A stretch of DNA of 10,702 nt from Treponema sp. (lineage in GTDB: Bacteria; Spirochaetota; Spirochaetia; Treponematales; Treponemataceae): the NCBI GenBank assembly GCA_016282455.1, contig JAEEKM010000187.1:1-10702 (forward strand). The letters run 5' to 3'. The notes under the pieces are model-generated. The model was not told the DNA's origin, ran no database searches, and saw only the letters and a list, made by a program, of their open reading frames with translations. A program made the position numbers and the translations under genes. Shown here in pieces: positions 1 to 5,571 of this stretch (position 1 is its first letter; each line of letters opens with the position of its first letter).

Positions 1-489
1 AAAACTTTTATTGCCCGCTTTTTTCCAAAGTTCCCCGAAGAACGAATTGTTCAGATGAGTGCAAAAAATGATGAGAATGTGAATGATGTTCTCCGTGCCC
101 TTTATGAACTTGCCCCCGAAGCACCCCATCTTTACCCTGAAGAGTTTTATACTGACCAGGAAGTGGATTTCCGTATTGCAGAAATAATCCGTGAACAGGC
201 AATTAACCGTCTGGAACAGGAGATTCCACATGCCATTTATGTCCGCATAGAGGATATGAAGATGGAAAAACAGAATCTTCTTAAAGTTCGTGCAGTGCTC
301 TGTGTGGAACGAGAAAGCCAGAAGGGGATTGTGATTGGAAAAGGTGCTTCCATGATAAAAACAATCCGGGTTGAAAGCATTAAAGCCTGTCGTAAAGTTT
401 TTCCCTACCGGGTAGACATTGACCTGCAGGTTAAGGTGGATAAAAACTGGCGGCAGAAAGATAAAGTTTTAGACAAAATTTTAAAATAA
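1..489 (+). CDS. era: GTPase Era, C-terminal part (5' end outside the window)
   Basis: The reading frame is open from base 1, so this is the end of a longer gene; 162 residues are visible. Era is a GTPase that binds the 3' end of 16S rRNA and acts in 30S subunit assembly. The N-terminal GTPase domain lies outside the window. What remains is the linker, with a P-E-A-P-H-L-Y-P-E-E stretch at visible residues 39-48 that matches the Era family pattern ahead of its T-D-x-x-x-x-F-R-I-A-E-I-I-R-E segment (51-65), followed by the type II KH RNA-binding domain. The KH signature is G-K-G-A at visible residues 113-116, inside G-I-V-I-G-K-G-A-S-M-I-K. The C-terminus is Lys-rich, as is usual in the family. 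The ATG at 55 is internal and should not be taken as the start. No terminator with a U-run follows, so read-through into the next gene is possible. Confidence 0.95.
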   Translation, partial: KTFIARFFPKFPEERIVQMSAKNDENVNDVLRALYELAPEAPHLYPEEFYTDQEVDFRIAEIIREQAINRLEQEIPHAIYVRIEDMKMEKQNLLKVRAVLCVERESQKGIVIGKGASMIKTIRVESIKACRKVFPYRVDIDLQVKVDKNWRQKDKVLDKILK

Positions 490-540
490 ATCTGAACGGA
501 ATTTTTCTTACATGGTGTGGTAATATTTCTGACCTCCAAC

Positions 541-620
541 CGTGTGACCCTTTCTTAGCACACCCTGCTTTCCGGGGTTTCGTAACCTCATTCCGCTTCG
601 CGGAACGGCAAGCCGCCCCT
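541..620. repeat. GC-rich tandem hairpin element between era and the TSCPD gene
   Basis: Four short inverted repeats follow each other almost without gaps: GTGTG/CACAC (542-546 and 559-563); GGGGTT/AACCTC with loop TCGT (574-579 and 584-589, one G-U pair); TTCCGC/GCGGAA with loop TTC (591-596 and 600-605); and CGGC/GCCG (606-609 and 612-615). The stretch is clearly more GC-rich than the AT-rich DNA around it, and it codes for nothing convincing. No T-run follows on either strand, so it does not look like a standard terminator. Its modular palindromic make-up resembles dispersed intergenic repeats of the BIME or REP kind, but whether it is multicopy cannot be told from one window. Confidence 0.5.
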
Positions 621-652
621 ACAATCAGGTGTAAGTTATTTGGAGAATAAAA

Positions 653-898
653 ATGGAAGAAGTAAATTACATAACAAGCGGTACCTGTTCCCGCATGATT
701 CATTTTACCCGCGACGGGGATGTAATAAGAAACATTAGTTTTGAAGGCGGCTGTAACGGAAACCTTAAAGCCATTTCCAAACTCTGCGAAGGAATGACCG
801 CCACAGAAATAGCCGAAAAACTCAAAGGCAACACCTGCGGCTCCCGCCCCACCTCCTGCGCAGACCAATTGGCAATAGCAGTTCTTTCAAAAAACTAA
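653..898 (+). CDS. TSCPD-domain small cysteine protein (TIGR03905-like)
   Basis: This 81-residue protein has five cysteines (C12, C34, C45, C62, C69) and carries T-S-C-A-D at residues 67-71, a variant of the T-S-C-P-D signature. The spacing fits the small stand-alone family with four conserved cysteines found mainly in anaerobes; C12, C34, C62 and C69 are the likely conserved set. The same domain occurs at the C-terminus of some B12-dependent ribonucleotide reductases. The function of the stand-alone form is unknown to me; a metal or redox role is suggested only by the cysteines. The sequence E-G-G-C-N-G-N (31-37) is also typical. The ATG at 653 is supported by GGAG at 642-645, seven bases upstream. 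It lies 163 bases after era on the same strand, behind the hairpin element, and I see no clear promoter of its own. Confidence 0.85.
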   Translation: MEEVNYITSGTCSRMIHFTRDGDVIRNISFEGGCNGNLKAISKLCEGMTATEIAEKLKGNTCGSRPTSCADQLAIAVLSKN

Positions 899-954
899 GC
901 CATGGATGGCGGCTCTCGAAGCAGTCTATCGTCATGCCGAATTTATTTTGGCAT
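899..954. repeat. Intergenic palindromes after the TSCPD gene
   Basis: Two inverted repeats lie just downstream of the TSCPD stop codon. GCCAT-GG-ATGGC spans 899-910, starting in the last base of the stop codon's neighbourhood. ATGCCGAA and TTTGGCAT (934-941 and 947-954) form an 8-bp stem with one G-U pair and a 5-base loop. Neither is followed by a T-run on the plus strand, so they are poor intrinsic terminators. The remainder up to about 1019 is AT-rich and holds nothing else I can name. They may be copies of dispersed repeats; this is an inference from appearance. Confidence 0.4.
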
Positions 955-1019
955 CTACTCAATGTTTAGCATAAAGATTCCCAATTAATCGTTGCATTTT
1001 TCCTGTCTAAGTGTTCACT

Positions 1020-1049
1020 AAAAAAAGAACCGCCAAGGACGGCGGTTCT
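1020..1049 (-). terminator. Intrinsic terminator of the lipoprotein gene
   Basis: A perfect 9-bp stem, AGAACCGCC (1026-1034) with GGCGGTTCT (1041-1049) and loop AAGGAC, is followed on the minus strand by a run of seven T (complement of the A run ending at 1026, which overlaps the stem base). This is a textbook rho-independent terminator for transcription coming from the minus-strand lipoprotein gene. It has no T-run in the plus direction. Confidence 0.9.
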
Positions 1050-1072
1050 ATCACAAGTTAAACGCATTAACT

Positions 1073-1097
1073 GCTAGTTTTACACTGTAAAACTAGC
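1073..1097. repeat. Perfect 11-bp hairpin, middle of three
   Basis: GCTAGTTTTAC (1073-1083) and GTAAAACTAGC (1087-1097) form a perfect 11-bp stem around loop ACT. It directly abuts the next hairpin at 1098. No U-run follows in either direction, so it is more likely an mRNA 3'-end stabilising structure or a repeat than a terminator. Confidence 0.75.
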
Positions 1098-1133
1098 GAG
1101 ATGAAAAATTGCAGGGATGCAATTTTTCATCTC
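1098..1133. repeat. Perfect 16-bp hairpin overlapping the lipoprotein stop codon
   Basis: GAGATGAAAAATTGCA (1098-1113) and TGCAATTTTTCATCTC (1118-1133) are perfect inverted copies around a 4-base loop. On the minus strand the stem begins in the TGA stop codon (1134-1132) of the lipoprotein gene, so the structure sits directly at the end of translation. A perfect 16-bp stem is long for an ordinary terminator, and no U-tract follows it. Confidence 0.8.
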
Positions 1134-1824
1134 ATTTCTCCACAGCGTCTGCACGGGCACTGTTTATGTTGGCACCATTGTTACCGCTTGCAGTAAAGGT
1201 TACGTTGAACGAAGCCGTTGGAGCATTTTCAGATGTTGTTATATTCAAATCTGCCCATTTATAATTATTCTTTTCGGTGTAAAGGGTAAGTTTTCCTGGA
1301 GTTACATCAGCAATGGCATTGTTTTTGAAGCAGTCTCCCTCATAATTTCCGTAGGCAATAAAAGATTTTCCCCACTGGTCTGAATAAATGTCATTGTATT
1401 TTAGTACAGTGGAACCGCTTCTCATATACAAATACCATTTTCCGCTGCTGGCAGTTTTCTTGGTAAACTGGAACTGGTAGTAGCACTTGTCGTAAGTGGT
1501 TCCGTCATTTTCATAAGAGAAAGAGTTTGTTCTTGAAGTATCAAAATAGTAGAACTGAAGTGAGTTTCCGGTAGATGCAATGTCAAACTGGAAAGAACCG
1601 CCAACTGCTTCTGTGGTTGTAGCTTGATCAGAAGCCTGAGCAGGAGCAGCTTCTTCTGCATCCTCTGCATCTTTCTGCTCTTCTTCAGTCATTTCATTTA
1701 CAAAGCTTTCACGTACCTTTTGTGCTGCATTCAGCAGGTCTCCACAAGAAGTAAGACTTATGCTAAGTCCCAGTGTAAGAACCATGCCTGCTGCAAGAGC
1801 CATTATTTTTTTTGAAAGTTTCAT
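1132..1824 (-). CDS. Putative lipoprotein of unknown function
   Basis: I do not recognise the family of this 230-residue protein. The start chosen is the ATG at 1824, because GGAGGAG lies three bases upstream (1834-1828); an in-frame TTG four codons earlier would start on the Shine-Dalgarno itself. Residues 1-26 are a lipoprotein signal peptide: a K-rich n-region (K2, K5, K6), a hydrophobic core (8-23), and lipobox L-T-S-C with C27 as the predicted lipidated residue. Residues 45-70 form a low-complexity acidic and Ala/Gln-rich linker, probably a surface tether. From about 75 to 213 the sequence alternates aromatic, Ser/Thr and Asn residues (for example F-Y-Y-F at 91-94, and K-W-Y-L-Y at 129-133), which suggests an all-beta domain. 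C114 and C165 could form a disulfide. The gene has its own promoter and ends in three tandem hairpins. It is probably a surface or periplasmic lipoprotein; no enzymatic motif is visible. Confidence 0.85.
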   Translation of the reverse strand: MKLSKKIMALAAGMVLTLGLSISLTSCGDLLNAAQKVRESFVNEMTEEEQKDAEDAEEAAPAQASDQATTTEAVGGSFQFDIASTGNSLQFYYFDTSRTNSFSYENDGTTYDKCYYQFQFTKKTASSGKWYLYMRSGSTVLKYNDIYSDQWGKSFIAYGNYEGDCFKNNAIADVTPGKLTLYTEKNNYKWADLNITTSENAPTASFNVTFTASGNNGANINSARADAVEK

Positions 1825-1856
1825 ATACTCCTCCAAATAATAAATATCTTCTATAT

Positions 1857-1884
1857 ATTATAATTCATGCTTTCTAAAATGCAA
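1857..1884 (-). promoter_or_regulatory. Sigma-70-type promoter of the lipoprotein gene
   Basis: On the minus strand TTGCAT (1884-1879) and a perfect TATAAT (1862-1857) are separated by 16 bases. The ATG lies about 30 bases downstream, leaving a short leader that carries the GGAGGAG ribosome binding site. Confidence 0.75.
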
Positions 1885-1894
1885 GCCTTAAATC

Positions 1895-1937
1895 AAAAAG
1901 TGCCAGTCACCTTTATAGTTTTTTAAAATCACTGGCA
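1895..1937 (-). terminator. Possible terminator of the flavin reductase gene, overlapping its 3' end
   Basis: On the minus strand TGCCAGT (1937-1931, inside the coding region) can pair with ACTGGCA (1907-1901) across a 23-base loop, followed by C and five T (1899-1895). The 5' arm lies within the last codons and the stop codon falls in the loop. The long loop makes it weaker than the other terminators here. Confidence 0.45.
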
Positions 1938-2527
1938 GGGTGCTTGCAGATGGGGCATACAAAGTCCTCGGGTAGAACTTCTCCTTCGTAAATGTAGCCG
2001 CAGATGGTGCAGATCCATCCCTTCTTTTCTTCTGAAGTTTTTTCAGGCTTAGGCTTTATGTTTTTGTGGTAGTAGGCGTAAGTAACGGATTCTTCTTCGT
2101 TAAGAACCTCTGCATCTGTAACTTCTGCAATAAAAAGTGTGTGGCTTCCTAAGTCTACGCTGCTTTTTACTTTTGCAGAGAGGTATGCATTTGCATTTTC
2201 CGTAAGGTAGACAAGTCCGTTCTCCGAGCGGCGGAATTTAACAGGTGCTTCGTCAGAACATTTGTCAGTCTCCCTTCCGCTCTGAAAACCAAAGTGCTTG
2301 AAAAGAGCAAAGTCTGCTTTTTCAGAAAGGATGGAAACATTAAAGCTTCCCGTGCGTAAAATCATGTCGTGGGTGTAGTTCTGCTTGTTGACCGCAATTG
2401 TTATCTGCACTGGTGAACTTGTTGCCTGTGTAACTGTGTTGATGATGCAGCCGTTGTCTTTTTCTCCCTCTCGGGCAGTGACCACAAAGAGCCCGTAGCT
2501 CAAATTGAATAATGCTTTATTGTTCAT
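1913..2527 (-). CDS. Flavin reductase-rubredoxin fusion protein
   Basis: A 204-residue protein of two parts. Residues 1-155 are an FMN-binding flavin reductase-like domain (split beta-barrel), beginning M-N-N-K-A-L-F-N-L-S-Y-G-L-F-V-V-T-A and containing N-G-C-I-I-N-T (25-31), as in the flavoredoxin and Hrb families. Residues 156-170 are a charged linker. Residues 171-204 are a short rubredoxin-like iron domain with C173-x2-C176 and C191-x2-C194. Such fusions are known from anaerobes, where they pass electrons from NAD(P)H via flavin to O2- or peroxide-detoxifying partners; that role here is inference. The ATG at 2527 is chosen because the family N-terminus starts there. The in-frame TTG at 2563 lies in the -35 box. 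No Shine-Dalgarno precedes the ATG, and the promoter sits only seven bases upstream, so the mRNA is probably leaderless. It is transcribed away from murE. Confidence 0.88.
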   Translation of the reverse strand: MNNKALFNLSYGLFVVTAREGEKDNGCIINTVTQATSSPVQITIAVNKQNYTHDMILRTGSFNVSILSEKADFALFKHFGFQSGRETDKCSDEAPVKFRRSENGLVYLTENANAYLSAKVKSSVDLGSHTLFIAEVTDAEVLNEEESVTYAYYHKNIKPKPEKTSEEKKGWICTICGYIYEGEVLPEDFVCPICKHPASDFKKL

Positions 2528-2534
2528 GTGTTTA

Positions 2535-2563
2535 ATTATGAATGGTAAAGAAGAATACGTCAA
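2535..2563 (-). promoter_or_regulatory. Promoter of the flavin reductase gene, leaderless arrangement
   Basis: On the minus strand TTGACG (2563-2558) and CATAAT (2540-2535) are 17 bases apart, a near-consensus sigma-70 promoter. The -10 box ends only seven bases before the ATG at 2527, so the predicted transcription start falls on or next to the A of the start codon. Confidence 0.8.
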
Positions 2564-2576
2564 GGAAAAAGAATCT

Positions 2577-2587
2577 TGTATTATACA
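2577..2587. promoter_or_regulatory. Possible operator palindrome in the divergent spacer
   Basis: TGTAT-T-ATACA is a perfect odd palindrome with 5-base arms, centred 19 bases upstream of the flavin reductase -35 box. Its position suits a regulator of that gene. It is short enough to arise by chance in AT-rich DNA, and I do not recognise it as the site of a particular regulator. Confidence 0.25.
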
Positions 2588-2636
2588 GAAACTGGCACAC
2601 AGTGGGAGTGGTGTGTACGTTTCCGTTTTCCGTCGG

Positions 2637-2665
2637 TTGCATTATTCTTTGCATAGTAGTAAAAT
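2637..2665 (+). promoter_or_regulatory. Promoter of murE-ddl, leaderless arrangement
   Basis: TTGCAT (2637-2642) and TAAAAT (2660-2665) are separated by 17 bases. Only six bases lie between the -10 box and the murE ATG at 2672, so the predicted start of transcription is at the start codon. AGG at 2666-2668 is only three bases from the ATG, too close for a normal Shine-Dalgarno. Confidence 0.6.
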
Positions 2666-2671
2666 AGGCGC

Positions 2672-4384
2672 ATGAAAAAGACACTTTCACAGCTTCTTTC
2701 GCTTTTACCAGCTGATTGTTTTTCGTATTCACTTTTTGATTCACATTGTGCTCCACTTTCAAATGGAGATTTAACTTCTTCTGACCCCGTGATTGAGGGC
2801 CTTGAGTTTGACAGCCGTCATGTAAAAAAGAACTCTCTTTTCTTTGCACTTCCCGGAACCCATACCACCGGAAATAAATATATTTCACAGGCAGTCAGGG
2901 CAGGGGCAAGCTGTGTAGTTTTTGAAGGAGAGCTTTCTGACGAAGAAAAAAATGCAATTTCAGAAAGCAGTATAATTCTCATTCACGTAGAGTCCGCCCG
3001 CTTTAGTATGTCTCCATTAAGTGCAGCTTTTTACGATAACCCCAGCGAACATCTTGTAGTTTACGGCGTTACAGGTACTGAAGGAAAAAGCAGTACCGTT
3101 TCTTTTATCTGGCAGCTTTTAAGACTGAACGGATTTAAGGCAGGTTTTATTTCTACCGTGCAGTATTCTCTTGGCGGAGAAGCAGTTGCAAACCCCGAGC
3201 ATCAGACAACCCCCGAAGCAACTATTGTTCAGCGGGAACTTTACGAAATGCTTCAGAACGGATGTACCCATGCTGTAGTTGAATCTTCCAGCCACGGACT
3301 TTCTGTAAAAACAAACAGACTGGGAGACGTACACTTTGACTGCGGTGTTTTTATGAACGTTACTCTTGAACACCTGGAGTTTCACGGAACCCTTGAGCAG
3401 TACCGAAGTGACAAGGCAAATCTTTTCCGTGCTTTGGATAAATTCAGTCATGAAAAAACTATTGCAGGAAAAAAAGTTTCTGTTCCAAGTTTTGGTGTCG
3501 TTAACTTAGAAGATCCTGCCGCCCTTTATTTTGCTTCCTGTACGAAGAAAAAAACAGTGGGCTTTACCACAGAAGGTAAGGCAGGTAAACAGGCCGCAGA
3601 AGAATTGAATGCATCTCCTCTTCCTGCCATTCCGGATGACATGCAGTATCTTTCTGCAAGAAATATTGCAAGTGCCCGCTTCGGACTCACTTTCAGCATT
3701 CACCGTTACGAAGCACACAATGCAATCGGAAATGAAAACCGTGTAGTTCATGTTAAGGCACCTCTCCCCGGAGCCTTTAATGCCTACAACATTATGGCCG
3801 CCCTTCTTGCCGTTCACGGAACAACAGGTACTTCTCTTGAAACCCTTGCTGCCTGTGCAGAAAAGCTTGTTCCCGTAAAAGGAAGAATGACTGTGATTGA
3901 CCAGGGCCAGCCCTTTGAAGTGATTGTTGACTATGCCCACACACCCTCTTCTTTTGAAACAATATTCCCTCCTGTAAGAAACAGATGTTCCGGAAGAATG
4001 ATTTGTCTCTTCGGTTCAGGTGGTGAACGCGACACAAAAAAACGTCCCCTGCAGGGAGAGATTGCTTCCCGTTTCTGCGACATAGTTATTCTTACTGACG
4101 AAGACCCCCGCGGCGAAGACAGCATGGCACTTCTTGAAGATATTGCCGGTGATAAAAATAAAGGTGCAAGAAAGGAAGGAAAAAAAGACGGAGAAAATCT
4201 TTTCCTTATTCCAGACAGACCTGCTGCAATCAGAAAGGCCTTCAGTTTTGCACAAAAAGATGATATCGTTCTGCTTCTTGGTAAAAGTCACGAAAACTCC
4301 ATCATCTTTAAAGACAGGGTTATGCCCTATGATGAAATCAGTGAAGCAAAGAAAGCCCTTACTGAAATGGGTTTTGAAAAATAA
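2672..4384 (+). CDS. murE: UDP-MurNAc-tripeptide synthetase MurE
   Basis: MurE is a cytoplasmic ATP-dependent ligase that adds the third residue (a diamino acid) to UDP-MurNAc-L-Ala-D-Glu. The 570-residue protein shows the three Mur ligase domains: an N-terminal UDP-binding domain with F-D-S-R (46-49); a central ATPase with P-loop G-T-E-G-K-S-S (135-141), substrate loop H-Q-T-T-P-E (177-182) and S-D-K-A-N-L-F (246-252), in which K248 is the expected carbamylated lysine; and a C-terminal domain with D-Y-A-H-T-P (420-425), G-S-G-G-E-R-D (448-454), D-E-D-P-R-G-E (476-482) and G-K-S-H-E (537-541). The classical mDAP motif is D-N-P-R, so D-P-R is kept but Asn is Asp. Treponemes are known to use ornithine, so ornithine or lysine is a plausible substrate (inference). 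At 570 residues it is about 70 longer than E. coli MurE, largely from an expansion at about 280-362. It is followed by ddl 36 bases downstream. Confidence 0.95.
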   Translation: MKKTLSQLLSLLPADCFSYSLFDSHCAPLSNGDLTSSDPVIEGLEFDSRHVKKNSLFFALPGTHTTGNKYISQAVRAGASCVVFEGELSDEEKNAISESSIILIHVESARFSMSPLSAAFYDNPSEHLVVYGVTGTEGKSSTVSFIWQLLRLNGFKAGFISTVQYSLGGEAVANPEHQTTPEATIVQRELYEMLQNGCTHAVVESSSHGLSVKTNRLGDVHFDCGVFMNVTLEHLEFHGTLEQYRSDKANLFRALDKFSHEKTIAGKKVSVPSFGVVNLEDPAALYFASCTKKKTVGFTTEGKAGKQAAEELNASPLPAIPDDMQYLSARNIASARFGLTFSIHRYEAHNAIGNENRVVHVKAPLPGAFNAYNIMAALLAVHGTTGTSLETLAACAEKLVPVKGRMTVIDQGQPFEVIVDYAHTPSSFETIFPPVRNRCSGRMICLFGSGGERDTKKRPLQGEIASRFCDIVILTDEDPRGEDSMALLEDIAGDKNKGARKEGKKDGENLFLIPDRPAAIRKAFSFAQKDDIVLLLGKSHENSIIFKDRVMPYDEISEAKKALTEMGFEK

Positions 4385-4420
4385 AATGATGGTGAGAGAA
4401 TAAAAAAAGGAGCCAAGAAA

Positions 4421-5554
4421 ATGGATATAGTATTGATTTACGGCGGTAACAGCGGAGAACATGAAATTTCCATCCTGAGTTGTACAGCTGTTGCCCGCAA
4501 CATGAGCAGGGAACATGATGTTCATCTTATTGCAATTACAAAAGACGGCCGCTGGTATGCGCAGAATGATTCCCAGCTTTCTGAAATAAGGGCTAATCAG
4601 GATTCAAAACTTTTTATCAGTGAAGATGAAGACAAAAGAGTAAGCGTTATTCCCGGTGGCGGACACGACAAGGCTTTTTGCGTAAACGGAGAATACATTC
4701 CCTGTGACTGTGTTTTTCCTGTACTTCACGGAACTTATGGTGAAGACGGAACCATACAGGGACTTTTAGAAATGGCAGGTCTTCCTTACGTTGGATGCGG
4801 CGTTCTTTCTTCCGCAGTAACAATGGATAAGGTTACCACAAAAATTCTCTGGGAGCATGCAGGTCTTCCTGTTGTTCCCTACCGCTGCCTTACCCGCAGG
4901 GATGTAAACGACAGCAAAAAATATGATGAACTTGTAAAAGAAGCAATTACTTCTCTGGGATTTCCCCTTTTTGTAAAACCCTGTTCTGCAGGTTCAAGTG
5001 ATGGTGCTTCTAAAGCAAACAATGAAAGGGAACTTTCTGCCTCCCTTATGGAAGCCTTTTCCTGGGACAACAAAGTGCTTATTGAAAAAGCAATCAATGC
5101 CCGTGAAGTGGAATGCTCCGTTACAGGAAACTCCGTTACCTCTTCTGACAATTATCCGCCTTCTGTGCTTAACGGTTATGGCCCTGGAGAAATTGTTCCC
5201 ACTCATACTTTTTATGATTATGATGCAAAGTACAATGACCCTGATGGTGCAAAACTTGAGATTCCCGCCCTGCTTTCAGAAGATCAGCTTACCTTTATAA
5301 AGAGAACTGCCAAAGCCGCCTACGCTGCAGTAGATGCCTCTGGTTTAAGCCGTGTGGATTTTTTCATAGATCGTGATAACGGAAAAATTTATCTGAATGA
5401 AATAAACACAATTCCAGGTTTTACAAGCATCAGCATGTTTCCCAAGATGTGTGAGCATGACGGACTCTCTTTCTCTTTACTGCTTAACCTTCTCTTTGAA
5501 GAAGCCCAGCTGCAGTTTGAGGCAAAGAGCCGTCTTGTTACAAGCCGCTGTTAG
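4421..5554 (+). CDS. ddl: D-alanine--D-alanine ligase
   Basis: Ddl joins two D-alanines with ATP, giving the dipeptide that MurF adds to the peptidoglycan precursor. The 377-residue protein is an ATP-grasp enzyme of the longer DdlA-like size. Motifs in order: G-G-N-S-G-E-H-E-I-S (8-17); H-G-T-Y-G-E-D-G (103-110); M-D-K (135-137); K-P-C-S-A-G-S-S-D-G (186-195); E-V-E-C-S-V (229-234); the omega loop with Y-D-Y-D-A-K-Y (265-271); D-F-F-I-D (313-317); and N-E-I-N-T-I-P-G-F-T (327-336). K270 and Y271 correspond to Lys215 and Tyr216 of E. coli DdlB, the signature of D-Ala rather than D-lactate as second substrate. The start is supported by AAAGGAG at 4406-4412, eight bases upstream. It very likely forms an operon with murE. 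It ends 17 bases from the converging dnaB gene; a T8 run follows the stop, but I find no convincing stem before it. Confidence 0.96.
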   Translation: MDIVLIYGGNSGEHEISILSCTAVARNMSREHDVHLIAITKDGRWYAQNDSQLSEIRANQDSKLFISEDEDKRVSVIPGGGHDKAFCVNGEYIPCDCVFPVLHGTYGEDGTIQGLLEMAGLPYVGCGVLSSAVTMDKVTTKILWEHAGLPVVPYRCLTRRDVNDSKKYDELVKEAITSLGFPLFVKPCSAGSSDGASKANNERELSASLMEAFSWDNKVLIEKAINAREVECSVTGNSVTSSDNYPPSVLNGYGPGEIVPTHTFYDYDAKYNDPDGAKLEIPALLSEDQLTFIKRTAKAAYAAVDASGLSRVDFFIDRDNGKIYLNEINTIPGFTSISMFPKMCEHDGLSFSLLLNLLFEEAQLQFEAKSRLVTSRC

Positions 5555-5571
5555 TTTTTTTTAAGAAACCT

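Noticed and set aside
431..868. Minus-strand open frame of 145 codons opposite the TSCPD gene
   Set aside because: It runs through the hairpin element and is antisense to a recognisable protein; no start signal.
902..988. Small open frame of 28 codons starting in the palindrome after the TSCPD gene
   Set aside because: No ribosome binding site, the content follows the palindromic repeat sequence, and no recognisable protein features.
1825..1836. TTG start giving the lipoprotein four extra residues
   Set aside because: The extra codons are the Shine-Dalgarno itself; the ATG at 1824 follows GGAGGAG and begins a normal signal peptide.
2528..2563. TTG start giving the flavin reductase 12 extra residues
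   Set aside because: The codons coincide with the -35 box and spacer of the promoter, and the family N-terminus matches the ATG at 2527.
5532..5571. Bidirectional terminator between ddl and dnaB
   Set aside because: There is a T8 run after the ddl stop, but only a 4-bp stem (CTTG-TTA-CAAG) six bases or more before it; too weak to call.
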